DNA of 42,837 bases from Pseudomonadota bacterium (lineage in GTDB: Bacteria; Pseudomonadota; Gammaproteobacteria; Xanthomonadales; Xanthomonadaceae): NCBI GenBank assembly GCA_018242485.1, contig JAFEBV010000035.1:1-42837 (forward strand), in the 5' to 3' direction. Of the stretch, positions 8,635 to 19,601 are shown one piece after another. The position numbers and the translations under genes were made by a program. Positions within the stretch are counted from its first letter, which is position 1. Each line of letters begins with the position of its first letter. The notes beneath the pieces are model-generated. The model saw only the letters and a program-made list of their open reading frames with translations, had not been told where the DNA came from and did no database searches.

Positions 8635-10698
8635 ATGCTGTTCGATGGTCTCCGCTTCCGCCACTGGCGCACGCAGTCGCGCGCCGACGGCATCGTGCTG
8701 CTCACCCTCGACCGCGCCGATGCGCCGGTCAACGCGATCTCGCAGGCGGTGCTCGACGAACTGGAACTGATCGTCGAACGCCTCGCCCTCGAGCCGCCGA
8801 AGGCGGTGGTGATCCACTCGGCCAAGCCCGGCGGCTTCGCCCCCGGCGCGGACGTGAAGGAGTTCCAGGGTTTCGATGCCACCGGCCGCGTCGAGGACGT
8901 GCTGCATCGCGGGCAATCGATCTATCGGAAGCTCGCCAGCCTGCCGTTGCCGACCATCGCCGCGATCCACGGTCACTGCATGGGCGGCGGCACCGAACTG
9001 GCGCTGGCCTGCCGGCATCGCGTCGCCGCCAACACGCCCGAGACCCGCATCGCCCTGCCCGAAATCAAGCTCGGCATCTATCCGGGCTGGGGCGGCAGCG
9101 TGCGTCTGCCGCGAATGATCGGCGCGCCGGCGGCGATGGATCTGATGCTCAGCGGCCGCAGCGTGTCGGCCAAGGCCGCGCTGGCGATGGGTCTGGTCGA
9201 TCGGCTGGCCGAAGCGGATCTGCTGCTGGACGTGGCGATCGAACTCGCCGGTCGCCGTCCACAGGCGCCGTTCAAACAACGCCTGCTGGCGTGGGCGACG
9301 AATACCTGGCTGGCGCGGCAGATCCTCGCGCCGATGCTGGTCAAGCAGGTCGCGCGCAAGGCACGCAAGGAACACTATCCGGCACCGTTCGCGCTGATCG
9401 CCACATGGCAGCGCAGCGGTGGCGGCATGAGTGCGCTGCTGAAAGCCGAGGCCAAGACCGTCGCGAAGCTGGCGAAGACGCCGACCGCGCGCAACCTCGT
9501 GCGGGTGTTCTTCCTGCACGAACGGCTGAAGTCGCAGGGCAGTCAGGAAGGCATCGAAAAAGCCGGCGGCATCCGCCATGTGCACGTGGTCGGCGCCGGG
9601 GTGATGGGCGGCGACATCGCCGCGTGGTGCGCCTACAAGGGCTTCGAGGTGAGCTTGCAGGACCGCGAGATGCGCTACATCGAGCCGGCCCTGCAACGCG
9701 CCGACGCCTTGTACGCGAAGAAGATCAAGGACGACACGAAGCGCACGGAAACCCGCGCACGCCTGCAAGCCGATGTCGGCGGCGCCGGCGCGACCAACAC
9801 GCAACTGGTGATCGAGGCGATCTTCGAGAACGTGCAGGCCAAGCAGGAGCTGTACGCGGGCATCGAACCGCAACTGCCGACCGCCGCCATCATCGCATCG
9901 AACACATCGTCCATCGCGCTGGCCGATCTGGGCGCGAAACTGGCGCAACCCGAACGCTTTGCCGGCCTGCATTTCTTCAATCCGGTGGCGATGATGCCGC
10001 TGGTGGAGATCGTCCGCCATCCACGCCTCGATCCCGTCACCGAGCAACGTCTGGCCGCGTTCTGCCGCGCCATCGACAAGCTGCCGGTGTCGGTCTCTGG
10101 CACGCCCGGCTTCCTCGTCAACCGCATCCTGATCCCGTACATGGTCGAGGCGATGCGCGCCTATGCCGAGGGCATCCCGGGCGTGGCGATCGACAAGGCG
10201 GCGCTGCGCTTTGGCATGCCGATGGGGCCGGTGGAACTGGTGGACACCGTCGGCCTCGACGTGGCCGCGAGCATCGGCAAGATCCTCGGCGATTTCCTCG
10301 GGCTGGAACTGCCCACGGGGCTTGCGGACAAACTCTCCGCCAACCAGCGCGGGCGCAAGGATGGGCAGGGTTTCTACAAATGGGAGAATGGCAAGGCGGT
10401 CAAGCCGCCGCTGCCCGCAGGTTACCAACCGCCCGACGATCTGGAAGACAGGCTGATAATGCCGATGCTCAACGAGGCGGTCGCGGTGCTGCACGCGCGC
10501 GTGGTGGACGATGCCGATCTTCTTGATGCCGGAGTGATTTTCGGCACCGGCTTCGCGCCCTTCCGCGGTGGCCCGATCGCTTATATCCGCAGCGTCGGCG
10601 CGGACGTACTCAAGGGCAAACTCGAAGCCCTGCGCGGCAAGTACGGCGAGCGCTTCGCGCCACGCGCGGGCTGGGACAATCCGGCGCTGCGCGACTGA
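8635..10698 (+). CDS. Enoyl-CoA hydratase/3-hydroxyacyl-CoA dehydrogenase fusion (FadB/FadJ-like)
   Basis: This 687-residue protein is predicted to carry out two consecutive steps of fatty-acid beta-oxidation. Residues 1 to about 190 form the crotonase domain, with glutamates Glu121 (GGGTELALACR) and Glu143 (LPEIKLGIYPGWGG) at the positions of the catalytic pair of E. coli FadB. From about residue 314 comes the NAD-binding domain (VHVVGAGVMGGDIA), with His446 and Glu458 in HFFNPVAMMPLVEIV. Two C-terminal dehydrogenase helical domains follow. The ATG at 8635 is preceded by GAGGA; the frame is open further upstream without homology. It is slightly shorter than E. coli FadB (729). No thiolase gene (fadA) follows: the stop is 10 bases from the convergent glmM stop. 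That arrangement is closer to a stand-alone FadJ-like protein. Confidence 0.92.
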   Translation: MLFDGLRFRHWRTQSRADGIVLLTLDRADAPVNAISQAVLDELELIVERLALEPPKAVVIHSAKPGGFAPGADVKEFQGFDATGRVEDVLHRGQSIYRKLASLPLPTIAAIHGHCMGGGTELALACRHRVAANTPETRIALPEIKLGIYPGWGGSVRLPRMIGAPAAMDLMLSGRSVSAKAALAMGLVDRLAEADLLLDVAIELAGRRPQAPFKQRLLAWATNTWLARQILAPMLVKQVARKARKEHYPAPFALIATWQRSGGGMSALLKAEAKTVAKLAKTPTARNLVRVFFLHERLKSQGSQEGIEKAGGIRHVHVVGAGVMGGDIAAWCAYKGFEVSLQDREMRYIEPALQRADALYAKKIKDDTKRTETRARLQADVGGAGATNTQLVIEAIFENVQAKQELYAGIEPQLPTAAIIASNTSSIALADLGAKLAQPERFAGLHFFNPVAMMPLVEIVRHPRLDPVTEQRLAAFCRAIDKLPVSVSGTPGFLVNRILIPYMVEAMRAYAEGIPGVAIDKAALRFGMPMGPVELVDTVGLDVAASIGKILGDFLGLELPTGLADKLSANQRGRKDGQGFYKWENGKAVKPPLPAGYQPPDDLEDRLIMPMLNEAVAVLHARVVDDADLLDAGVIFGTGFAPFRGGPIAYIRSVGADVLKGKLEALRGKYGERFAPRAGWDNPALRD

Positions 10699-10708
10699 GT
10701 TACGCCAC

Positions 10709-12052
10709 TCAACGTGCGGCGGCTTTCACCGCGCCGCCGAGTCGATCCAGCACCGACTGCACCAGCGCCTCGTCGTCGGCCTCCACCGTCACCCGCACCA
10801 CCGGTTCGGTGCCCGATGCGCGGATGAACGCGCGGCCACGGCCCTCGATCTGCTTCTGCGCCGCCGCCAGTTCGGCGAGCACGGCCGGATCCTCGGCCGG
10901 CTTCGCGCCGCCGTCGAAGCGCACATTGGCGGTGCGCTGCGGCAGGCGCTGCAACCCTTCCAGCGCCTGTGCCAGGGTGCGCCGCGTGCGCCGCAACACA
11001 TCCAGCACCTGCAAAGCGCTGACGATGCCATCGCCGGTGCTGGCGCGATCCAGACACAGCAGGTGGCCGGACGCCTCGCCGCCGAGCACGCCGCCGCCGG
11101 CGACCAGTCCACGATGCACATGGCGATCGCCGACATGGGTGCGCACGAAACCGATGCCGCGTTCGGCGAAGGCACGTTCCAATCCAAAATTGGTCATCAG
11201 GGTGCCGACCACCGGCCCGCGCAGGCGACCGCTGGCCTGCCAGTCCAGCGCCAGCACGTACAGCAGCGCGTCGCCATCGACGATCCGGCCCTGCCCATCG
11301 ACCATCAGCATGCGGTCGCCGTCGCCGTCGAAGGCGATGCCCAGATCGCAGCCACCGGCGCGCACATGCGCGACCAGCGCCTCCATGTGGGTGGAACCGA
11401 CCTGATCGTTGATGTTCAGTCCGTTCGGCGCGGTGCCCAGCGCCTCGACCTGCGCGCCGAGTTCCTCGAACAGGCGCGGGGCGATGTGGTAGGTCGCGCC
11501 ATGCGCGCAATCCACCGCGATGCGCAGGCCCTTGAGATCGAAATCGCCCGGCACAGTGGACTTGCAGAACTCGGCGTAGCGCGAGCCGGCGCCGGGGATG
11601 CGTTCGGCACGCCCGAGCTGCGCCGAAGCGACGGTGGAAAACGGCGCATCGAGCATCGCCTCGATCGCCAGTTCGGTGGCGTCGTCGAGCTTCTCGCCGC
11701 GCGCGTTGAAGAACTTGATGCCGTTGTCGTGATGCGGGTTGTGCGAGGCGCTGATGACGATGCCGGCGTCGGCGCGCAGCGAATGGGTGAGGAAGGCGAT
11801 GCCCGGCGTGGGCATCGGCCCGCACAGGTGCACGTCGGCACCGGCGGCGACCAGCCCGGCTTGCAGCGCGGACTCGAACATGTAGCCGGAAATGCGCGTG
11901 TCCTTGCCGATCACCACCGCCGAACGTGGGTTGGCGCTTTCCAGCACGCGCCCGAGCGCCCAGCCCAGCTTGAGCACGAAGTCGGCCGAGATCGCCCCTT
12001 CGCCGACGTGGCCGCGAATGCCGTCGGTGCCGAACCAGCGTCGATTGCTCAT
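10709..12052 (-). CDS. glmM: Phosphoglucosamine mutase
   Basis: GlmM converts glucosamine-6-phosphate to glucosamine-1-phosphate on the way to UDP-GlcNAc for peptidoglycan and LPS. The 447-residue length matches the family (445 in E. coli). The phospho-serine is Ser103 in ISASHNP, the magnesium loop is DGDGDR with Asp242/244/246, and the sugar/phosphate-binding RASGTEP lies near the C-terminus. The start [14 protein letters not shown] is typical. The gene follows accD with a 42-base gap on the minus strand, so it may be co-transcribed with it. Its stop faces the fadB-like stop 10 bases away. Confidence 0.97.
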   Translation of the reverse strand: MSNRRWFGTDGIRGHVGEGAISADFVLKLGWALGRVLESANPRSAVVIGKDTRISGYMFESALQAGLVAAGADVHLCGPMPTPGIAFLTHSLRADAGIVISASHNPHHDNGIKFFNARGEKLDDATELAIEAMLDAPFSTVASAQLGRAERIPGAGSRYAEFCKSTVPGDFDLKGLRIAVDCAHGATYHIAPRLFEELGAQVEALGTAPNGLNINDQVGSTHMEALVAHVRAGGCDLGIAFDGDGDRMLMVDGQGRIVDGDALLYVLALDWQASGRLRGPVVGTLMTNFGLERAFAERGIGFVRTHVGDRHVHRGLVAGGGVLGGEASGHLLCLDRASTGDGIVSALQVLDVLRRTRRTLAQALEGLQRLPQRTANVRFDGGAKPAEDPAVLAELAAAQKQIEGRGRAFIRASGTEPVVRVTVEADDEALVQSVLDRLGGAVKAAAR

Positions 12053-12094
12053 GCCTGCGTCTTCCCCTTGAATGTGCGAGCGTGCCGTTGCGCT

Positions 12095-12985
12095 TCAGGG
12101 CGCGGCCACGACCACCGCGGCCTCCACCGGCGCCGGCTTGCGCAGCAACAGCGCCAGCAAGGCGGCGAGGCGGTCGCGCATCTGCCGACGATCCACGATC
12201 ATGTCCAGCGCGCCGTGTTCGAGCAGGAACTCCGAACGCTGGAAGCCTTCCGGCAAGGTCTCGCGCACGGTCTGTTCGATCACCCGCGGTCCGGCGAAAC
12301 CGATCAGCGCCTGCGGCTCGGCGATGTTCAGATCGCCCAGCATGGCCAGGCTGGCCGAGACGCCGCCGGTGGTCGGATGGGTGAGCACGACGATGTACGG
12401 CAAGCCCGCCGCGCGCAGGCGGCCGAGCGCGGCGGAGGTCTTGGCCATCTGCATCAGCGAGAACAAGCCCTCCTGCATGCGCGCGCCGCCGCTGGCGGTG
12501 AAGCACACGAAGGGAATCTTCGCAGCCAGCGCCGCTTCCGCACCGCGCGTGAACTTCTCCCCGACCACCGAACCCATCGAGCCGCCCATGTAGCGGAACT
12601 CGAAGGCCGCGACGATCACATCCTGGCCCTTGAGCTGCCCGCGCAGCACCACCATCGCGTCCTGCTCGCCGACCGTCTTCTGCGCGGCCTTGATGCGCTC
12701 GAGATATTTCTTGCTGTCCTTGAACTTCAACGGATCGGTCGGGCCGAGGTCGGCGGCGATCTCGCTGGTCGAACCCGCATCGAGGAAGCTCGCCAGCCGC
12801 GCACGCGCACCGATCGGTCGGTGATGGCCGCACTTGGTGCACACCTCGAGGTTCTTCTCCAGCTCCGGCCCGTACAGCACCGAGCCGCACTTCTCGCATT
12901 TTTCCCACAACCCTTCCGGGATGCTGCGCTTGTTGCCGCCTTCGGTGCGGATGCGCGCGGGCATGAGTTTCTGCAGCCAGCTCAT
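12095..12985 (-). CDS. accD: Acetyl-CoA carboxylase carboxyltransferase subunit beta
   Basis: AccD is the zinc-bearing half of the carboxyltransferase that transfers CO2 from biotin to acetyl-CoA to make malonyl-CoA. The N-terminal zinc ribbon has Cys30, Cys33, Cys49 and Cys52. The crotonase-like core contains [12 protein letters not shown] and [10 protein letters not shown]. At 296 residues it is near the E. coli length (304). It follows trpA with a 120-base gap on the minus strand and precedes glmM. The trpA-accD neighbourhood is common in proteobacteria. Confidence 0.97.
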   Translation of the reverse strand: MSWLQKLMPARIRTEGGNKRSIPEGLWEKCEKCGSVLYGPELEKNLEVCTKCGHHRPIGARARLASFLDAGSTSEIAADLGPTDPLKFKDSKKYLERIKAAQKTVGEQDAMVVLRGQLKGQDVIVAAFEFRYMGGSMGSVVGEKFTRGAEAALAAKIPFVCFTASGGARMQEGLFSLMQMAKTSAALGRLRAAGLPYIVVLTHPTTGGVSASLAMLGDLNIAEPQALIGFAGPRVIEQTVRETLPEGFQRSEFLLEHGALDMIVDRRQMRDRLAALLALLLRKPAPVEAAVVVAAP

Positions 12986-13105
12986 CGGTGGGGGTTCGTC
13001 CGAGTCGATCGAAGGGTCGCAGTTTACCAGCCGGGACGCTGACGCCCGTTAGCAAAATGTTGCGCAGATTGCGCGACGATCAGCGTTGCGCCTGCAATGA
13101 CAGCA

Positions 13106-13906
13106 TCATCCATCCAGCGCCGCGCGCAGTGAATCGAGAAATTCCCGGGCGCGACGCGCGGCATCCTCGACATCCGTTGCAACAGCCAGCGCTTCGACCA
13201 GAGCGCTGCCGACCACCACGCCATCGGCACAGCTCGCCAACGCCTTCGCGGTCGTGCCGTCGCGCACACCGAAACCCACCACCACCGGCGCAATGGATGC
13301 CGCACGTAAAGCCGTCACGCGCTCGCGCACGGCTTCGGCATCGAGGCGATTCGCGCCAGTGACGCCGGCAAAGCTGACGTAATACAGATACCCCTGCACC
13401 GCGCTCACGATTCGTGCAAGCCGTGCTTCTGAAGTCGTCGGTGCAGCGAGCGCGATCAAGGCAAGCCCGTGCGCATTGAAGGCGGCACGGATGTCGCCGG
13501 CTTCCTCGGGCGGCAAATCGACCAGCAACACGCCATCGACTCCCGCTTCCGATGCTTCGCGTGCATAGCTCTCGATGCCGCGGATCACCACCGGGTTGAG
13601 ATAGCCCATCAACACTACCGGCGTATCGGCATCCGTCGCACGGAACGCACGCACCATCGCCAGCACTTGAGCGGTGTTCACGCCGCGCGCGAGCGCGCGC
13701 TCGGAGCTGCGCTGGATGGTCGGGCCGTCGGCCATCGGATCGGAGAACGGCACGCCCAGTTCGATTGTATCGGCGCCTGCCGCGACCAGTGCGTGCATGA
13801 CCGGCACCGTCGCCGCGGTGGAAGGATCGCCTGCGGTGAAGAAGGGGATCAGGGCCTTGCAGCCGCGGGCCTTGAGCGAGGCGAAGCGTTGGTCGATGCG
13901 GTTCAT
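13106..13906 (-). CDS. trpA: Tryptophan synthase alpha subunit
   Basis: TrpA cleaves indole-3-glycerol phosphate to indole, which passes to TrpB. Using MNRIDQRF as the start gives 266 residues. It also places the catalytic residues at Glu49 (TIELGVPFSD) and Asp60 (MADGPTIQ), exactly the E. coli numbering, which supports this start. A 12-codon upstream extension (to 13942) reads out of the neighbouring repeat element and is less likely. The phosphate-binding GVRDGTTAKA and GSALVEAL segments are present near the C-terminus. It is separated from trpB by 262 bases holding repeats instead of the usual overlap. Confidence 0.96.
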   Translation of the reverse strand: MNRIDQRFASLKARGCKALIPFFTAGDPSTAATVPVMHALVAAGADTIELGVPFSDPMADGPTIQRSSERALARGVNTAQVLAMVRAFRATDADTPVVLMGYLNPVVIRGIESYAREASEAGVDGVLLVDLPPEEAGDIRAAFNAHGLALIALAAPTTSEARLARIVSAVQGYLYYVSFAGVTGANRLDAEAVRERVTALRAASIAPVVVGFGVRDGTTAKALASCADGVVVGSALVEALAVATDVEDAARRAREFLDSLRAALDG

Positions 13907-13930
13907 CTGAATACGTAACCTGCTGATGAT

Positions 13931-14073
13931 CCCCTCTCCCATCGGGTTGAGGAGCCGCGATTACGATCTGCCGGCGGCAGATCGTGCGGTGACGAAAGCC
14001 ATCGCATCCATGCGATGGCCGGGGTTGCTTGATGAGGCGAAGCCGAGTCTAGCAACGGGGTGGGAGTGAGGGG
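13931..14073. repeat. Composite palindromic repeat element in the trpB-trpA gap
   Basis: The ends, cccctctcccatcgggttg and caacggggtgggagtgagggg (the latter given in two pieces: caacggggtggg, agtgagggg), are imperfectly complementary. They enclose two perfect hairpins: 13963-13985 (10-base arms ACGATCTGCC/GGCAGATCGT, 3-base loop) and 13998-14019 (10-base arms GCCATCGCAT/ATGCGATGGC, 2-base loop). A third, shorter pairing is GTTGCT/AGCAAC. The whole could fold into a multi-branched structure. It looks like a dispersed non-coding element, since the CCCCTCTCCC edges recur in other gaps of this window. Confidence 0.7.
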
Positions 14074-14103
14074 TCGAAGCGCCGGGTATGTCACGGGATT
14101 GCG

Positions 14104-14149
14104 ACCCCTCATCCGCCCTTCGGGCACCTTCTCCCGGAGGGAGAAGGGC
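14104..14149. repeat. Dispersed CCCTCATCCGCCC-type palindromic repeat
   Basis: The sequence CCCCTCATCCGCCCTTCGGG is followed by CACCTTCTCCCGGAGGGAGAAGGG, in which CTTCTCCC/GGGAGAAG form an 8-base stem. The same element occurs in opposite orientation at 32442-32483, between mdtB and mdtA. Such elements are widespread intergenic repeats in proteobacteria. Confidence 0.7.
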
Positions 14150-14168
14150 TTCTCTTGGAGTTATCCAG

Positions 14169-15386
<1,218 letters not shown>

Positions 15387-15436
15387 GACCTTGCTTACCG
15401 AGTTTCTGGTTGGATATTCACTTGCATTGTCCAGCT

Positions 15437-15508
15437 TCCCCTCTCCCGGCGCTGACGCGCCACCCCCGCCTTCGCGGGGGCAGGCTCCTCTCCCGCAGGG
15501 GGAGAGGG
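15437..15508. repeat. Palindromic repeat in the trpF-trpB gap
   Basis: This stretch holds a perfect hairpin CCCCCGC-CTTC-GCGGGGG (15463-15480). Next to it is CTCTCCC-GCAG-GGGGAGAG (about 15489-15506). Both are framed by CCCTCTCCC motifs like those of the trpB-trpA gap. No T-run follows on either strand, so a simple intrinsic terminator is not indicated. Confidence 0.6.
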
Positions 15509-15606
15509 TTTCTCCCGCGCACCCGCACTGCACGAAGCCATCTCCTTCCGCCGGCCATTTGCATCGCAGTAGGTATGCGATCGAAAAACTTGTCCCCTGC
15601 ATGGCG

Positions 15607-16302
15607 TCAGCCCCTCTCCCCTTGCGGGAGAGAGGCTGGGGAGCGGGGCGAATCCGCCGCACGCACAGTCGTCACGAATGCGCGCATCGCCGCATGATCC
15701 TTGATGCCCGGTGCCGATTCGATGCCGCTGGCTACATCCACGCCCCAAGGGTGCGCGATGCGAACCGCTTCATCCACGTTGCCGGCGTTCAATCCACCCG
15801 CCAGCAGCCATGGGCGTTCGACATGCGCCCCGGCCAGAACGCTCCAGTCGAACCGCTCGCCGCTGCCGCCCGGCGCACCGGGCGCGTGGCCATCGAACAC
15901 GAATCCTGCCGCCGAAGGATACCGCACCAGCCGTTCCCGCACGGCATCCGCATGCACGCCACCCATCGCCAGCGCCTTGAGAAACGGCAATCCGAACGCG
16001 GCGCAGAAAGCATCATCCTCGTTGCCGTGGAATTGCAGCACATCGGGCTGTACTCGTTCGATGATGGTGGCTATGTCCTCATGCTTCGGGTTCATCATCA
16101 GCGCAACCACTGCTGTCGCGGCAGGCACGATTTCACGCAGCCGTGGCACCTGTTCCATGCCAACGCAGCGCACACTGCGTGGAACGAAAACGAGGCCGAC
16201 TGCATCCACACCCAGTTCGCACGCGAGCCGCACGTCCTCGACACGGGTCATGCCGCAGAGCTTGATCCGAGTGCGACCTTGGCTGGTAGTAAACAGCCTC
16301 AC
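15607..16302 (-). CDS. trpF: Phosphoribosylanthranilate isomerase
   Basis: TrpF isomerises N-(5'-phosphoribosyl)anthranilate in tryptophan synthesis. Visible landmarks are the N-terminal [12 protein letters not shown] with the catalytic Cys, [18 protein letters not shown], the catalytic Asp region FVFDGHAPG and the phosphate-binding [10 protein letters not shown] and GVDVASGIE. The GTG start at 16302 overlaps the truA stop in the sequence GTGA. The length of 231 residues is on the long side. The last dozen residues (about [14 protein letters not shown]) are encoded by a palindromic CCCTCTCC...GGGAGAG repeat, so the natural stop appears to have been replaced by one inside the repeat. Confidence 0.94.
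   Translation of the reverse strand: MRLFTTSQGRTRIKLCGMTRVEDVRLACELGVDAVGLVFVPRSVRCVGMEQVPRLREIVPAATAVVALMMNPKHEDIATIIERVQPDVLQFHGNEDDAFCAAFGLPFLKALAMGGVHADAVRERLVRYPSAAGFVFDGHAPGAPGGSGERFDWSVLAGAHVERPWLLAGGLNAGNVDEAVRIAHPWGVDVASGIESAPGIKDHAAMRAFVTTVRAADSPRSPASLPQGERG
15611..15647. repeat. Palindromic repeat overlapping the 3' end of trpF
   Basis: CCCCTCTCCCCTTGCGGGAG followed by AGAGGCTGGGGAGCGGGG forms a stem CTCTCCC/GGGAGAG with a short loop. It lies inside the last codons of trpF (stop at 15607-15609). It belongs by sequence to the same family as the repeats in the neighbouring trp gaps. Confidence 0.6.
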
Positions 16303-17066
16303 AGCGTCACCTCGGCGGGCAGTCCCCATTGCTCTGGATACAGCGGGCCGATGAAGGTCAGTCCCTGCGCGAGTGCAGTCGGGCCGGCGCGCGTGCGATC
16401 GCGTCCGTGCAGCAGTTCCCCCATCCATGTCTCGGGTTTCTCGCCGCGTCCGATCGGCAACAGCGAACCGACGATGTTGCGCACCATGTGGTGCAGGAAG
16501 GCATTGGCCTGCACATCGACCACCACTTCCTCGCCCAGCCGGTGCACGGCGATGCGCTGCATCTCGCGGCGGGCGTGCGTAGCCTGACATTGCGCAGCGC
16601 GGAAGGCGCTGAAATCGTGCTCGCCGAGCAGCGCCTGCGCGGCGCGGTGCATCGCCTGCGCGTCCAGCGGCAGCCGTTCCCAAGTGAGGTAATCGCGTTG
16701 CAGCGAAGGTCGCACCGGGCGATTGAGGATGCGGTAGGAATAGCGCCGCGCACGCGCGCTGTGACGCGCGCTGAATCCGGCATCCACCGGCACCGCCCAA
16801 CGCACCGTGATCGCATGCGGCAGGCGCGAATTGGCACCCATCATCCAGCCGCGCGGCGGGCGCTGCGCATCGGTGTCGAAATGCGCCACCTGACAGACCG
16901 CGTGCACCCCGGCATCGGTACGCCCGGCGCATTGCACGGCGATCGGCGCGGCGGCGACGAAACCCAGCGCGGCCTCGACTTCCGCCTGCACGGTGCTGGC
17001 GTGCGACAGCCGCTGCCAGCCGTGGAAGCGGCTGCCGTCGTATTCGATGCCGAGCGCGATGCGCAT
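16299..17066 (-). CDS. truA: tRNA pseudouridine(38-40) synthase TruA
   Basis: TruA makes pseudouridine at positions 38-40 of the tRNA anticodon arm. From [11 protein letters not shown] the protein has 255 residues. The catalytic aspartate is Asp51 in [10 protein letters not shown], and the [17 protein letters not shown] segment is strongly conserved. A GTG seven codons upstream (17087) is an alternative start; neither has a clear ribosome-binding site. The gene lies between fimV and trpF. Its stop overlaps the trpF start by four bases, so the two are probably translationally coupled. Confidence 0.95.
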   Translation of the reverse strand: MRIALGIEYDGSRFHGWQRLSHASTVQAEVEAALGFVAAAPIAVQCAGRTDAGVHAVCQVAHFDTDAQRPPRGWMMGANSRLPHAITVRWAVPVDAGFSARHSARARRYSYRILNRPVRPSLQRDYLTWERLPLDAQAMHRAAQALLGEHDFSAFRAAQCQATHARREMQRIAVHRLGEEVVVDVQANAFLHHMVRNIVGSLLPIGRGEKPETWMGELLHGRDRTRAGPTALAQGLTFIGPLYPEQWGLPAEVTL

Positions 17067-17118
17067 GGTCGGACGCGGACGCGCCACCGCATCGCGCTCG
17101 CGCGCGATGCGGGCGCCC

Positions 17119-19524
17119 TCACCAACTGTCGATCATGTCGAGCAGGGAGAAGGCTTCTTCCTGCTGCGACGCGTTGCCGTCGATCAGCGCCGCTTCCAGC
17201 ATGGCGCGCGCGTTGTCGATGTCGCCATTCTCGATGTAGGTGCGCGCAGCCTCGATGCGTTGCGGCACCGTCCACTTTCCGCCGGCCGGCTGCACGGGTG
17301 GCGCCGCCGCGGTAGCCGACGCCATCGGTTTGACCGACGGCTGAGTGGGCAGATCCGGCCACGGTTCGACGACCTTCGCGGCTGGCGCTGCCGATACCTG
17401 CACCGCGCACGGTTCTGCGGCCGACGGGGGAACCGATGCTGTCGCCGGTTCGACTGATGACAGGTTCGGGACTGGCGCGCCAACGGGCGCTGGTGTTGGC
17501 GCCGGCGCGACCACGGGAGCCGGCGACGACGTGGGCACGGCGACCGCTGGGGCTGCCGTCGCCACCTCGGTCACGGCCGACGGAGCGCTTTCGAGGATCG
17601 GCAATTCCGTCGTGACCTTGGATGCATCCGCTTTCTCCGCTGCATCCGTCGCCACCACCGGCGCCACCGCCGTGCGTGCGCGCGGCAGACCGGCCGCCAA
17701 TTCGCTCACGTCGAAATTGCGCCGGCGCGGTTCCGGTTCTTCCTTCGCGGGACGTCGCAACATCAGACCGAGCAGGCCCGCGAACAGCAACAAGCCGCCG
17801 CCGATGAGCACGAAGGGGCGCAGGTACCACGGCGTCGCCGGTGGCGGCGGCACAACGGGTGGCGTGCGCGCGGGCGGTGTTGCCTTCGCCGGCGAAGCCG
17901 CTGGCGATGCTGCGGCCACCGTTGCCGGCGATGCAGCTGCGGGCGACGCAGGCGATGTTTGCGCAGCCGACACATCGGCCGTCGTCGACGCCGAAGCAAC
18001 CGGGGATGCGGCAGCAGGATTGGCCGGCGATGCAGCCGCCTGCGCGTCCTTCTTCTCCAGTTCGGCCAGCCGCGCCTGCAGGGCCGCCATCTGGCTGTCC
18101 TTGAGGCTCAGCAGTTTCTGGCTGTCGGTTTTGATCTTTTCCAGATCGGCGACGTGCGCTTTCAGATCCTTGATCTCGGCCTGACGTGCAGCCAAGTCCT
18201 CGCGGCTCTGCGCCAATTCGGCACGCACTTCGCTGCCGGAGCCGCCCCTGCTGGATCCGGATTGGCTGCTGCCACCGGCGTTGCCCGCAGGCGGCAGAAT
18301 TTCCAGACGTGCGCCACGCGGTTGCCCCGGGGGATCGCCTGCCTTGGCCAGGCGCGCGGATGCCGATGCGCGCCGGGGAGCGGCTGCATCCGCAGAGGAT
18401 GTCGCCGTGTCGGCGGCATGCGCCGCAGCCGCTGCCGCGCCTTCCACCGGCTGCAACTGTGGCGTCGGCTGCGCGCCGTGTCGCCAGCTCTCGACCTGCT
18501 CATGCACCAGCGCGTTGGCTTCGTCGGGCGTGATCGCCGCCATCGCCGCGGCATCGGGCACGCGCAGTTCCACACCCGCCTTGAGCCGATTGATGTTGCC
18601 ACCGACGAACGCATCCGGATTGGCGCGTTGCAGAGCGATCATCACCCGGTTCAACGATACCCCCGGCGTCTGCATCTGCCCGGCGATGGACGAGAGCGTC
18701 TGCCCGCGATCGACGGAAAGGGTCGACTTCGACGCAGGCGCCGCCGGCAATGGTGGTGGCGTGGCGGCCACCGGAGGTGGAGCTTCGGAAGGCGACGGCG
18801 GGAGCGGCGCCGGCTCGGGAGGTGGCGTGGTAGCAATTGGTTCTGGCGCAGGCATCGCAGGCGTGGGTGTAGACGGCTGCGCTGCTGGCTCCGGTTCAGG
18901 CGCAGGTGGTGTGGCAGCGACCGGCGCTGGCGCTGGCGGTTGCGCGGCCGTCGCGGGCGCAGGCGTTGCCGGCGTCGGCGGCGCGGCGATGGGGCTCGCA
19001 GGCTCCACCGCTTTGACCACCGGCGGCGACACCGTGGGCGCGGGCATCGGCGTGGACGTCACCGTCGGTGCACTGATCGCCGCGTGCGGCACCTCCGCCA
19101 CATGCGGTGGCTCCAGCATCGCGGTGTATTCGCGCACCATCTTGCCGCTGCCCCACTCCACTTCCAGCAGAAAGCTCACGTAGGGATCGGTCATCCTCTG
19201 CGGCGTGCTCACCCGCACGACCGCCTCGCCGCGCGCATTGCGGGTAACCTTGAACACGAGATTCGCCGACATGTCGTGCGGGCGTTGCAGGCCGACCGCC
19301 TCGAATGCCTCGGGCGAGGCCATGTGCACGACCATGTCGTCCATCTGCCCGCGATAGTCCAGGTTCAGCGGGATTTCCGCGACAAACGGTTCGTTGAGCT
19401 TGGACTGCACCTCGATACCGCCCAGACCCACGGCGCCGACCTGTGCCGCAGCCAAGGCGCAGGTCACGGCCATGCCGAGGATTGCCGGCCTGAGTTCACG
19501 AAGTTTCGATGGATCACGACGCAT
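17119..19524 (-). CDS. fimV: FimV-like pilus/polarity hub protein
   Basis: FimV-type proteins are inner-membrane hubs needed for type IV pilus function and polar organisation. From the ATG at 19524 (GGAG about ten bases upstream) the protein has 801 residues. It shows a signal peptide (about 1-33) and the FimV N-terminal domain ([15 protein letters not shown] and onward, to about 140). A long Pro/Ala-rich stretch (about 150-265) precedes a LysM-like peptidoglycan-binding module (about 268-322, [10 protein letters not shown] and [10 protein letters not shown]). A coiled coil (about 434-493), a single membrane helix (about 570-589) and a conserved C-terminal FimV motif with TPR-like helices ([25 protein letters not shown]) follow. 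An in-frame ATG at 19581 is possible but would precede the signal peptide. Position between asd and truA is the usual one. Confidence 0.92.
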   Translation of the reverse strand: MRRDPSKLRELRPAILGMAVTCALAAAQVGAVGLGGIEVQSKLNEPFVAEIPLNLDYRGQMDDMVVHMASPEAFEAVGLQRPHDMSANLVFKVTRNARGEAVVRVSTPQRMTDPYVSFLLEVEWGSGKMVREYTAMLEPPHVAEVPHAAISAPTVTSTPMPAPTVSPPVVKAVEPASPIAAPPTPATPAPATAAQPPAPAPVAATPPAPEPEPAAQPSTPTPAMPAPEPIATTPPPEPAPLPPSPSEAPPPVAATPPPLPAAPASKSTLSVDRGQTLSSIAGQMQTPGVSLNRVMIALQRANPDAFVGGNINRLKAGVELRVPDAAAMAAITPDEANALVHEQVESWRHGAQPTPQLQPVEGAAAAAAHAADTATSSADAAAPRRASASARLAKAGDPPGQPRGARLEILPPAGNAGGSSQSGSSRGGSGSEVRAELAQSREDLAARQAEIKDLKAHVADLEKIKTDSQKLLSLKDSQMAALQARLAELEKKDAQAAASPANPAAASPVASASTTADVSAAQTSPASPAAASPATVAAASPAASPAKATPPARTPPVVPPPPATPWYLRPFVLIGGGLLLFAGLLGLMLRRPAKEEPEPRRRNFDVSELAAGLPRARTAVAPVVATDAAEKADASKVTTELPILESAPSAVTEVATAAPAVAVPTSSPAPVVAPAPTPAPVGAPVPNLSSVEPATASVPPSAAEPCAVQVSAAPAAKVVEPWPDLPTQPSVKPMASATAAAPPVQPAGGKWTVPQRIEAARTYIENGDIDNARAMLEAALIDGNASQQEEAFSLLDMIDSW

Positions 19525-19601
19525 GCAGCACACTCCGGAAAAGTGGGCGACGCCGCCCCGGTCGATGCGAATCGACTTCATGGGCGTGCCGCAAGTCGGC
19601 G

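Noticed and set aside
10568..13055. Very long open frames (over 800 codons) on both strands across glmM and accD
   Set aside because: They are shadows created by high GC and strong codon bias. Their products are Arg/Ala/His-rich without domains, whereas glmM and accD explain the region fully.
13907..13942. Upstream ATG of trpA (12 codons longer)
   Set aside because: The shorter start puts Glu49 and Asp60 at the E. coli positions, and the extension is made of repeat sequence.
15463..15480. Intrinsic terminator after trpF
   Set aside because: The hairpin is strong, but no run of T follows on either strand, and it is part of a repeated element.
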